Part shown: positions 44,718 to 57,255 of the stretch, one piece after another | Layout of the letters: every line of letters starts with the position of its first letter | Position numbering within the stretch: the stretch's first letter is position 1 | NCBI GenBank assembly: GCA_036877525.1 | Contig: JAZGTH010000071.1 | Location: 2,540,501-2,604,500 of the forward strand | Source of the DNA: Chromobotia macracanthus | Lineage: Eukaryota; Chordata; Actinopteri; Cypriniformes; Botiidae | DNA: 64,000 nt | Direction of reading: 5' to 3' | Translations under genes and position numbers: made by a program | The notes under the pieces: generated by a model | Databases searched by the model: none | What the model saw: only the letters and a program-made list of their open reading frames with translations | What the model was told of the DNA's origin: nothing

Positions 44718-47700
44718 AGGTACCCCAGTATTACTATCAGCATGCCACAGTCCTGTGCTTGTAAAGGACGTTTCTCCAAAACATTTTATTTTTTTAAATG
44801 ACACCAACACACCAAAACTTCCATTTTTTTCTTTCCCTGGATTTGCATTTTCACCACGACTCTCTCCTGGAGCAGATGGCTGTCTGCTACACGAAAACAA
44901 GTGTTCGCTACATCCACCATCGGTGACATTATCGGGACACATTTGAACGCCTGCCCGCCAGGGTCCGAGCCAGCCCTGTCAGATCGGACACCCTCATCTC
45001 CATCACGCGTAAGCCAAAGCGCACAGAAAGCGCAGGTGGCTGCAGACATTGATCTCGGAGGATTGGCTTCAGATCCCTCCAAACGACTTTGCTCGGTGCC
45101 GATGTCACCATGTGTTTGCGTTTCACAACAACCCGAACTGAAAACGCTGCGTTTGATCTCCGAGAAATTCAGGGGGGGACGCCCGCATTTGTTCGGGCGG
45201 GATGGTTCGCCCTAATAGCGCAGCAGATGGGCGACACCGCTGCGAGAGTTCATTGGTGCTCTGTGGATGTTTTCCGACTCCGCTGCTCGTTTAGCTTTTA
45301 TGGTGTTTCTGCGGGAAATGAGAAAGCCTCCATCATGCGCAATGACCCGAAAAACGCCCGCTTTTCGCTCGCCACATCTGGTGCGAACGACTCGTACATT
45401 AAAGCGCCCCGCGGTGCCAGATTTACACACACACTCACATCATGATTAAATCTTACAGCCGTGACGGCGCTCAATGGCTGGCAAACGAAATGGATGCGAG
45501 AAAAGGGCGCAGAAACTCGTTTGGGGAAACCTCCGCTGTTTATTTGCTCATCTGAACGTGTTGGAAGTGACAGAAAGTGCGCATCGGGTTGAGTTATGAG
45601 GAACATTAACATGCATGCTGGAAATGATCCATCGACAGATAATCGATATCTAATAAAACTTGCGCAAACCGACCGTGCCTTTATTGAAAATGCACGCAAA
45701 TATTAGCCAGTTTATACACTTTAACGAAAATGTCTTGCACACTTAACATCCCGGTGAACAGCCTGTTTTGCCAAGAAACCTTTCCAGACTTCCATCGGAA
45801 GCGCCGCCTGCGAAGATGATGTCGATTCCCCAGACGCGTCCATAAAAGCCGCGTTTATTTATTTATTTACACCGCCACGAAGCAAATCTCATACATCCGT
45901 TCCCTCGTAACTACCCGCCCGAAATTTCAGCTATCGTAATGTGACGACGATAAGAGGAGCGCTTTCAGTCATCACCGGGCTGCAGTCACTTAACTGCGCG
46001 CAGGTTCGCCGGGTCAGCGCGGAGATGGCCCCGCCGGGCGGCACTTAAGCCCGCTAATGCGCGCGTTAAAGGCCGCGGACGAAGCGAGAGACGTTGCATA
46101 AGATCCATAAAGGCACTCTGGAGCGTCCCCGGGAATACACACATCCATTATCTCCCTGCACTTTTATTACGGCTAATTAAAATGTAAGGACAATGGAGTC
46201 GTTTCGTCTTCCCGGGACCGGCGGCGACGCACGGGATGCACTATTCTGCTCCGACGCTGTGTCGCAAACATAAAGACCTCCGTCACATATTGCATTCACC
46301 GCACATCGTGGAAGAAATACGACTGTACGTGTGCAGTAAAGTACCGCCAGGCCAAAAGCAAAGATTGGGCTGGCACGGTAATGAACGACACCCGGTGCGC
46401 CCTGGATACGTCGAACCGGAGCGGCTAAAAGCTCTGAAAGGGGTTGCGCGGTAGTTTAATGACGTGCGGTAATGCAGGTACGACAGTTTATGTCCACTGT
46501 AAGCTTAACTGTCTTAAATATCTATGAAAAACACAGTCAGCAAGTTCCTGCGGTCAGTTCAGGTCCGGGACGCACCTGGAAACGCTGAAATAACCCAACG
46601 GCGCATTCCCAAATTCTGCTGCACGGCCGAGGTGGTCTCAGGTGGGCTCAGAGCCGGATGCTGCACTTTTCTGGACGCATCTTCTGTGTCTCACACGTAA
46701 CTTTTGCTGCTCATTTTGGAGTCACTTATTGCTCGCCTTGCGTCGGGCCCGGGCAACGTAACCCCAATGTGCCATTTCCTCCGCTTCTGTAAATACAAGG
46801 GTCGTGAACTCACCCTTTCAAGCTAAACAGGGACGAGTGTGCTTGAAAAGCAGCAGAGAGGAGAACATGGGTGTCCTTCATACGGCCGTGTAACTTTGAA
46901 CCCCTCCGAGCGACCACCCACTGCAACATGAAGACGCAAATAAATCGAGGCCGCAAAGGCCAAACAAATCATGCGACCCCGTCCGCGAATAACTGCTGTC
47001 CCACACTACAGCATCCTTCCCTTGGGTTATTTTTGGCCTTCTTTACTCTAGTTTCTTTAGTGAAACATTACTGCCTAATGGTGGACACGACACAAGACAC
47101 AAACAGACAGACAGACGGATACATACATAGATAAATAGATAGAGAGAGAGAGAGACAGATAGATTAGTTATTAGAAATCTGTCAAGCTTACTGCATAATC
47201 GCCTGATTATTTTGGGATGAAGGAATAAAGAATATATTAAAACATTATTCTCAAATACACACTGATAGTCAAAGTAAAGATTCAGGCCATAATAACTATG
47301 AAAGTATTCCAATAATTAATAAGAATAATACAAATACTAGATTTAAGTATTACATTTATGAACAACAGTGAGAATCAGCCTGGATCTAAACTGAAGCCGA
47401 CCAAAAGAAGGAATATTCGTCAAAATGTTAAAATATTAAAGCAAAGTTTTCAAAGTCCTAAATGAAATGACACAGGTCCATTTCAAGCTAAAAGTAAACT
47501 TCATAAGGTATGAAGTGCATTTGCATTTGTGCATTAGGTTTACACTCTACGCTGTGTCATGTACAAAACCAACAATTAAACCACGATTATTTGTACACCA
47601 GTTAATCGTCAGCTTGGCGGGCTGCAAAATGACCCACTTGTGGGAAAATTTGAAATGGGGCACGTTGACACTATCTTTTATTCTCATTTACATTTGCTGG

Positions 47701-50700
47701 GATGCAAAAGAAGTGTGAGATAAACAGCTCGAGGTGTTGGTGATACAGTCACGATTGGCTATGACAAAAAAAACCAAGTGGTCTGTACACATGAATGATG
47801 ACAAAACCACATCTGAATACATCTTGAAAACAAGGAGCTGATATATTGGTTTTACACACACAGAAAGGAGATCTGATCTCTGGCAATGTTTTTCAGCACC
47901 TCGGACAGCACCAGATTTTACTGACAGTTACAGCAATACACACGTACGGGGATAAAGAAAATAAAATGAATCGATAAATAAATAAAACACTTGGCCTAGA
48001 GCAGCTACAGTAGATTGCACTTGAACATGACATAAATATCTTTAACTTGCTGACTGCTGACTCCGAAATGCTTTGCAGTAAGCAATCGTTTATGTCAAGT
48101 TTTATGTTTGGTTAACCACCCTTAAGTACCAAACCCATCGGAGATCTGGACAGAGAAGCCAGTCCCACAAGGGAATGTTACTATAGCAAGGTATAGCAAC
48201 GTTTAACAAACAAAGCGTTTGTTATGTTTTGAAGGTTGTGGTTTTTACGACAATATCTTGAAAACAAATACTGTAAATACAATAAATACTGTAGTCGTTA
48301 CTGTAAATCTATCTGCATACACATACATATGCAGAATATGAAGACCGGTACAGAATCCTGTTTTCCATACACACAGATCAGATTAAAATTCTGGTGTCAC
48401 TCCCAGTACTCTGCAGCATGTAATGTGTCCATAGAGTCAGTGACTGCACACAAAACATTTGTCATCTTACTATAGCGACTTTCGAGACTTTCGATTAGAG
48501 GCAGACACACAAAGCGAAAACTGAACAGGCAGGCGAACAGACAGCTATATTCAGACCTGTCTACACAGGCAGCAGTAAACTTGATTAAACTTCATATAGA
48601 TATTAATACACTCATTACTATTCAAGAGGAACGAGTCCATATGCTAATCAGGGACTCGATATGCAAAATCAAACTCTTCACTTTCTAGCGAATTTTGGCG
48701 CTGTTGACCTGAGAGACGTTTCAGGGCAACTCCGCTGCGAATAGCTCATGACATAACAGGAGAAAGCCAAGGTCAAGGAGCAAGAGAAAAACTCTTCCCG
48801 AGTGAGTGTTTAACTAACAGGTGAAGGCAAAGCCGATTGCCTGCTATTCTAATTATTTAAAGAGACAATACCCCAAGAATTCAAACGATGTCATCACTTT
48901 CTTACCAATCTTTTCTCCAATCTTGTATGACTACGGTTTTGATCTATGGAAGACCAAAGAGAGATTTTATGAATAATGTACTGGTCACGTTTTCCATCTC
49001 ATTATAATGAATAAGGACCGGAGCTTTCAACTACTTTGAGGCTGGAAAGCTCCAGTCGCCATCCACTTTAATTGTATGGAGGAGAGCAACCAGTACATTA
49101 CTCGAACTTACAAAGAAACAAACCTCCTTTGTGCTGAACAAAATAAAGAAAGTCATACAGGTTTTGCAAAGACATGAAGGTGAATGAATAATGATATTTG
49201 TTATTTTTGGACGGGCTATCCCTTTAACATGTACTTATTAAGTCATTTAAATGTGATTTTAATAAAAGAGCCTTTCTGAAAGAAACGCAAACACAGCAGA
49301 CACGTGTGGTACCGCTGACAGGTTTGTTTAAGGCGATATAGGAGGTGACAAATTAATTGGGGTCACACAGAGGAACTTAAAGGTTACGTGTTTCTAATGC
49401 AGCAATTACTTTAAAGACGTTTTTATAGCCCCATTAAGCGATAACTCCAGACCACTGAAAGCCACAAGAGAAGCCTGTCAATAAACACACTGAATAAATG
49501 TGTACTCACCCATTATTTACTAGTTTACATCCAGCAGTGAAACAAAAACATTACCCATAATTCCCTGCTCAAAAAAAGGCCATAATTAGAAAATACTTCA
49601 CAGTGCAAATCTAATTATCACTCAGATGGCATTATGGAAAACTGGCCAGCAGTCATATGTTTGTTTTTTTGTTGTTGATATAATTCAGTCAATAGTCGCC
49701 TGATTATAATGCATCATCTTGCGGTCATTCATGCAGAAGTTTTATTGCCGATGATAAATTGCTTAAATAGATAAAAATTCACTGCGGTGCTCGACAACTC
49801 CTAAAGATTCGCTTTCACTGCACTAACTTCACAAATACAGTATGAGCCGACACAAGGCTGTCTTGTCACAGGGATAAAGCCATGTACCTCACCATTATCG
49901 ATTTTCTGTTCCTGCCAGCGTAAACAGCGGATCGATTGTCTGTTATGAATGTGCTATTTATCAGATTAGACTAATGGGAGATCTGTATGATAATATCTGA
50001 TACTTCTGTGTATCATCCCCCCACACCCCTCCACAATACAGGATATGGCTTTTAACAAACTACTACATGTACAGCCAAACAATCCCACAATACAACGGGG
50101 CAACGAGAACACAACCGAAATGCATGTCTGTTGGAAGGGAAATAGTGGTTTTCAACAGGTGGGTCAGAACTCAAAAATGGGTCACAGTTTTGTTCTGATA
50201 GGGTTGTAGGCAGAGGACATTTGCATATGAACAGAAGCACCACTAAAGAACAATAGTTTTAAAGAATCAGTGGTAACCTACAGAAGTAAATGGATGATAA
50301 TGCACAGGTCAAAGGTCAGATTCTTGCTTTGGGAGTAGAAATTAGGGGTTACAAATAGAAACCAGTGGCAGCTGTACTCCTGAGCAGGACACTTAACCTC
50401 AGGTTACTCTAAAGAGCTTTTCCCTGCAATTACTGGAGCTATAAAAGACATCAGCTAAACGGCAAGTTGCCTGTGTGTGTTTCTGTGCATTACGAGCTAC
50501 GTTTAATGCTCATTTTTTATGAAGTATTGCTCCAGGTGAAATAAACAACAGTTTAAGTGTCAGAATGCTTCTGTTTCCATTAATGCTCTATATTTATGCC
50601 ACACTAACTGTATCGTGTTTGTGGTCCCAACTACATGTCTTATTTTGCTTTGTACATTCATCCTGACAGCTTTACAGATACAGACACAAATTCTGTCACC

Positions 50701-53700
50701 TGTTTTTGTTTGGTTCATAACTGTTCAGAGAGAAACTGACGAACTCTAATGTGCAGGAAGTACAGTAATAAATCAGTGTCATCATTTTGCACATCACTGA
50801 GAGGACGGTGAAAGGCATGAGAAAGATAATTATGGAGCTAAATGGTTTCTGAAGGCACTTGACTGAACCCAAAAAAAACATCTTAGATAGATCTAGACAG
50901 TTCAGTTAGCGAACTTGATAAGCGTAAAATGCGATCGTTAAAATACTTTTTCATACTTCCTGGTTTCGCAACCTGTTTGAAAACAATCACAACTTCTGCT
51001 AAGTGTTTGGTGATGCTAGCTGCGCAGAAATTAGCAAGCTAATCTCGAAGAAAAATTAAACTGTTTCACGAGGGGGTGCGAGTTGTTCGGAAACATACGA
51101 TTATTCGAAAAACGCAAGTATAAAGGTGCACCCGTAAACCGAGCAGTCAATGAAGCAAAAACAGATCATACTAAAACACTCGAATAAGTTTGAATTCACC
51201 ACAAAATATAACAATTTTTCGCTAAAACATAAAATAGGTGCCAAAAGGTTGTGTTGGAAATGACACGATTTACATCATTAATGATTATAGAAACAATCCT
51301 TCACCCCTTTCCTGAAACGTTTGTTGATTTCCTTTGCTTTTTCGAGTTCCGCAAGATATTCACTCTGTTCACAGCCCTGTTTTATCATTTAGCACGAGTG
51401 ACTGTCGTGGATGCGGTTGGTAATCTATAACAGAGTCTATTATGTGTTCATAGGATTTATGGCCCTCTGGTTTATGGTCAATAGAGCTGTGTCTTTATTG
51501 GTCGGGCTGAGTTGTTGTTTTGGCCTCAGCTCTTGCTGTGTTGATAGACTTACAGCCGAGGCGTGCTGAACTGCTCAGAGAGAAGAGCGAAGAATTGTCA
51601 GGTCATTATAACCTGCTGGATATCTGCTCACGGCAGGAAAACATTTCAATGCATGTTGCTGTTTTCTTTATCTCCTTAATTTCCATCAGGCTGAATCAGA
51701 ATCAGAATATTAAATCTGCGCGTTCAGATTCACCAATAAATTACGTCTAAATAAAGGCTGAGATCTGCCCAGCGATCTACTGCGCTGTGCTGATGGGGAG
51801 TCAATAAATCAATGTTAATTTTGTGATCTTTCTCATCTAACCAGCCAGCAAGTACCTCTCCCTGAACCTCTTTTGATCCTCACTGTGATGTCATACACCT
51901 CCAAGATCCAAAAACAACAAGCTGTGAGGTTTAACTCTGTTCAGTGCTGGCCCAACCTAATATCTGTACACACAGGCCACTGTTTCCACCTCATTTGACA
52001 TCTGACAGTCTCACTATATTTTTAAAACCAGATATATATACCCCAGAAAAAACCTTAAAGATGAGGTATAACATTGAACGTTTGAGGCAACCAATCGTGT
52101 GAATGTGGGGGCGGGGCTACTGTAGCTGATTGACTGCACATTGGAAGTTGGGGCCAAAATCTTGTTCGGAAAATCTTGTTCGGAAAGTTTGAAATGGCCC
52201 AGTTCACCTTTACTAGCTACAAATTTTAAAAAGTGCTCAGAGACAGGATCACTATGAACTTTTGTTAAATGGAAAAGACGTACATTGTGATTTTCAATCA
52301 CAGAAAAATACAAGCCTTCAGGTTTGGACCGTCATGAGCGTACAGTAACTGACAGAATGTTCATTTCTGTCAAACTATGAAGTTTATGATATCTAAACGA
52401 TTACTAAACAAGATCAAACACGGTCTAAAACTGATGTGTGGCAGCTAGCTAGTGTGTGTGTGTGTGTGGAGCAGTAGTGACAGAACTGATGTGAATTTTA
52501 AAGGGCCCCCCGTTGTTCTTCTCCGAGTTGAAAGCGTCACATCAGAGCGTCCTCTCCTTTGAGCAACATCTCCACATAGGTGCTTCATACGAGTTCCGAG
52601 CAAGCTGTCTCTCCTCCAAACATCTGCTTTCATTTCACAGCTTCTGGATTTATGGCATATCTGACAACATTAAAGATCAGACCAGAGAGAGATAAATGGA
52701 AGTAAAAGATGAAGAGAGAAAAGGAAAGGACGCTTCTTTCGCTTACAGTTTTCCGGTGAAATGATTTTGTGGCACTAAACTACAATGACTTTTTTATTGT
52801 GATATGTCAGAATTAGAGGGTCAGATTTTTGGTATATAACAGATTATTTTTCACCCTGTTAGTCACGTTAAGCTATCGTGTGACCTATGAACATTTTTAC
52901 CGTAACCAACTTCACATATATGAGAAGCCCACAACTCGCCAAATAAGTTTACAGTGTCATAAAATGAATGGTGCAGCTACTTGAGAAATTGCTTCTATTT
53001 AACTTACATTCGTTTTTCTGACACCATCGGTTAGGTTTAGATTCAAATGTACTCCCTGTAGGCCTTGTTAATTTAAAACTTGATACATCATTAACCTGAA
53101 AACCTTCATCTGTTTTGGAGAAAATTCAACTCACTTTAAGCTTCACTCAGTGGACAATCCTTCTCAGAACGGCCGCAGTACGTGCCAGAAGTGGCGTAAC
53201 ATCATTTAGCGACACTGTCGCCAGAGTCACGCTTTTCTTTCATGAGGTCAGGCTGGTAGATCTTGTTTCCCAGCTAACAGTTTTAAATTTTAAGAACATT
53301 TCTCTAACATTTCCATTAAGTAACAAAAACGTTCTAGGATTCTTCAAAACGTCCAGTTTTAATACACATTGTGTTACCCTTACTGCTTGGTTAGAACGTT
53401 ATTCAAACTTTTTTAATTCTGAAACATTTTTAAAACATTCCTCTAACTACTTAAAAATAACATGTTTGATATAAACATGTTATTTTTAAGTAGTTATATA
53501 CTTAAAAACTTAAAGTTAGTAGTTATATAAATAAAAACATTCTACTAACATTACTGCAAGTATTTTTTTGATAACTTTTAGACATTTTAGAGAACATTAG
53601 CCAACGTTCTGAAAACGTTCCCTGTTAGCTGGGATGTAATTAGGACTGTCTTTTGCATGTTGTGGCTCTTGCTGCTCGGCCTGCTTCGCTTTCAAGACGT

Positions 53701-56700
53701 GACGTTCTAGCCGTGTTGCATTCGTCTGAAGACCAGACAGCAACAAACAAAAACAAAGAGCCTTTTATAGGACCACGACGACGCAATAAATGCGCGACAA
53801 ATGCTCTGAGACCAACACAAACTCTGGCTCTCTACTCTCTCAGACTGTCTCCCTGTCATCTGCCTCAAGCCCAAATTGCAAGTCACGGCAAAAACAACAA
53901 ATTCAAGCGCGACACACAAGGTGCGACAGCAAAAAGACTTTTCGGCGACCTCAAAGTCAAACTGAACTCCCATTGCGAGATGAAGCTCTGAGTAATAATT
54001 GATTTACTAGACAGAGGACAATTTCCAGAGAGCAGAAAAGCACTTATTTTGAGGTACTGTTATGACAGGCCACTACAAAATGGTTTAAAGTAGTCGTGCC
54101 TCTTTTAAGTGTGGACAGACAAGCGAATCTTGGAAAACAGCATGTCAAGAATGTTGAGCAAGACAGTTTTGTATTGTGGCATTAATTTCATGACAAATAA
54201 GCACTAGAAATGGGCATAACGGCATTATCGCAATGCAAAAGTCAGAACAAAACAAACAAAATGATCTTACTGAAATATTGTTAAGTATTTATATTATACA
54301 TTAACGTGTTTTGAATAAAAGAATAAAAAATTCATTCATTGTCAGCATCACAAAAAATTTGCACAAAAGCATCACAATGCATCACAAAAAATGTATGGTT
54401 TTAAAAATAATTATGTTATATAAATCTTTATATAAAGATTCAAAATGTTTGACAGACATAAATTAATCACCAAAATATGACCATAAATATCAATTAAGCA
54501 AGACTGAAGCTGTGAAAACGTACCGAAGTTAATAATCTTCTCTAATGCATTAAGATGCCCGAGAGCACACAGTTAAAACTCCGTCTTATAGTGCTGCTTT
54601 CCATAAACCTCACAGATCAAAGACACTCTGAGTGATGGAGGCAGAAATCTTCACTCTCGCTTTAACCTCAGTCACTTCCAAGTTTCAGTGGCATTTCTGA
54701 AAAAACGCTGGAGATGTTAAATAAATATCCATGTTTATAATGTTTATGAAGTCTACCAAACAGTACAGCACCGTGACATTAAGATGATTTAAGATTTACC
54801 ATGATCACCTCATTCGGTTTATTTATTTTACAGTTAAACATCTGTAACATGTTTGGTCATTAGTTTTTTATTTCAGAGTTATTTAATGGTTTTCACGGTA
54901 ATGGTTTTGATGGTAACCATGATGTGCAAAACCATTGCATCGCTATAGTAACAAGTCAAAGAAGCTCATTAAGAGGCCATTTTTCTCATTACGCAGTCAT
55001 TTGAGTGAGCAAACAGTTTCTTGAAACAATTTAAGCACTCAAATAAACTTACGAATTGCTGATGAAATGCGGAAACTTTTGCTCTCATTGTGAGAGGTTG
55101 AGGGTTATAATCCACCCCAATCCAGTTTTGTTTTAATAAACAAATTGGCACGAATCTGCCACTTTCCCCCCCTTAACAACCGCAATGACTGCTCATTAAA
55201 ACATTAAAAAATAACAAAGTCCGGATCACAACTCATAACACACGACTGAAAACCCTGCTAAACATTTGAAATCCTTTCTCTTGCAATTTAAGCCATGCAA
55301 TTTACGCCAAAACTACAATTGTCCATTCGCATCAAGCACAACCATATGGGCGTTTGCAGTAAGGCATTAATGTTTCACTTAGTTTGCAAAGGAAAAGCCA
55401 ATGCAGCCTGCAACATTTCCAGGAATTCGTCAACAAGGGTGTGTTTTCGAGGAAAACAAGACATGCGTGGATAGCATGTTCTTGGCAGACAGCTGCCTTC
55501 GCCAATCCGTTTGACGAAACTGGAGGTCAAGGATTACAAAATCAACCGGTGAGCCCGTCGTTCATGCATACATCTTAAATAACACCGATACTGTGAATGT
55601 TACCATGCCGACAGTTTTAGGAACTAAACAACAACAGGTCTTTTGAAGGCTCCACATCCTAGCTCCCCAGATCAATCGGTTTACTCTTGATTTTTTATAT
55701 ATCTGTCACACTCTGAAAGAGAAGGAGGGAATAACTCAAGATGTATACATCAACCACAGCCTTCAGCAGGTGTATGAACGCAGGGTTTGATGAAGCTGTC
55801 AGCTGAAGGAGATCCTTCAACAGCTGACAGCTGAACCGACTAACAGAACGTTCTCCAGGAGACCCTCAGGCTGGAGGACTCCAAGCTCACACACTAGAAC
55901 TGGAATGACCATGAAGTAGATCAAACACACTTGATATTGTCTGTTGCTGAAGGAACATTTGACACAGTCTATGAAAAGTATTTGACATTACTGATAATTA
56001 CTGATATGTTCAAAATTGTTTTGACTGGTGCCAGTAAGTAGCCACCTAGGAACCAGCCAGAACACCCTAGCAACACCATAGCAACATGTTAATATCCACT
56101 TGGGCTGCTTTAGCAATCAAATACAAACACCTTGGCAACACCTTAGCAACGCTGTGGCACAGGTAATCTTCACTCACAGTTTCTTCAGAGAATCTAAAAA
56201 ATAAAGTTCAAAATAATCAGCCCTTTCTGTCCTGGCCCTCAGAAACATGTGGAAACAATGTGTTCTGCTTAACAACAAGCACTCCGAGTTGTCACATGGA
56301 TTTGCGGTCAACTTAGGAGCCGTTTAATAAAGCAAAACACCAAAGCCTTAATGAACATTACAAAAAAATGAGACTCCATTTACGTTACCAACAGGCTATA
56401 AAACCAAGAAACTGAACCGTGGTAAATTCTTCTGCGCTGCCAAGACAGAAAATAAGAAACAAGAATGCAAAAATATCGAAACGTTTATTCTGGCCAATGC
56501 TAGAATCTTGCCAGCTGAGTCACGGTTACTTGAAGCTTTGTACCAATGAGAAGAACTTGTTGATTGGAAGTGCTGACAGTCAACAAAGACCTTTCCCAGG
56601 AAAACAGCATTCGTAACCAATTGGCATTACCAACACACACTGTTTCAAAACCCTCGACTATGCACAGAAACCAACACCTTTTAACCAGAAATCGTTTCCA

Positions 56701-57220
56701 CAAACACAGTGAGAAAGCGGAGCCTAAATGATCGCCTAAACCAGGGCAACACCTGACTCCATTTTTTACAGATTGTTAATATTGTCTGCCACGGTGCAGA
56801 TTTCAGGGACACAATCTGTCTGCAGACAGAATTCAATATAAACGAGCGATATGGGAAGCTAAAGTCACATGACCTCTTCCTAAACCCCACAAGCACCAGA
56901 CTGAACTGTGGGCTGTGACCACCAGTGTGGAAGTGTTATGATTTCTTCACAATCTGTATTTATATTTGAGGTCGAAACACTGACAGCGTGCAGATAAAAT
57001 AAGACGGTGTTTTGCTTATTAATTCAAATCTGAAATATGAATTCAAATCAAGACATGCATCTACCCAAAGCTGATCCATCAGTCTGTCTATCATTGTAGG
57101 TTTGATCTGGCTTTTTGATGGTGAATCATTCAGTTGCATTAACTATTCATCTAATAAAGTCATGCAGTAAATGCAACTTGTCATTTATGGGCCAGTTAAA
57201 CTGACTGACACTGTCCCCTG

Positions 57221-57255
<35 letters not shown>

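Noticed and set aside
44901..45699. Overlapping frames of about 100-133 codons on both strands in the CpG-rich block
   Set aside because: Many overlapping frames on both strands are expected when stop codons are rare in GC-rich sequence; none resembles a known protein.
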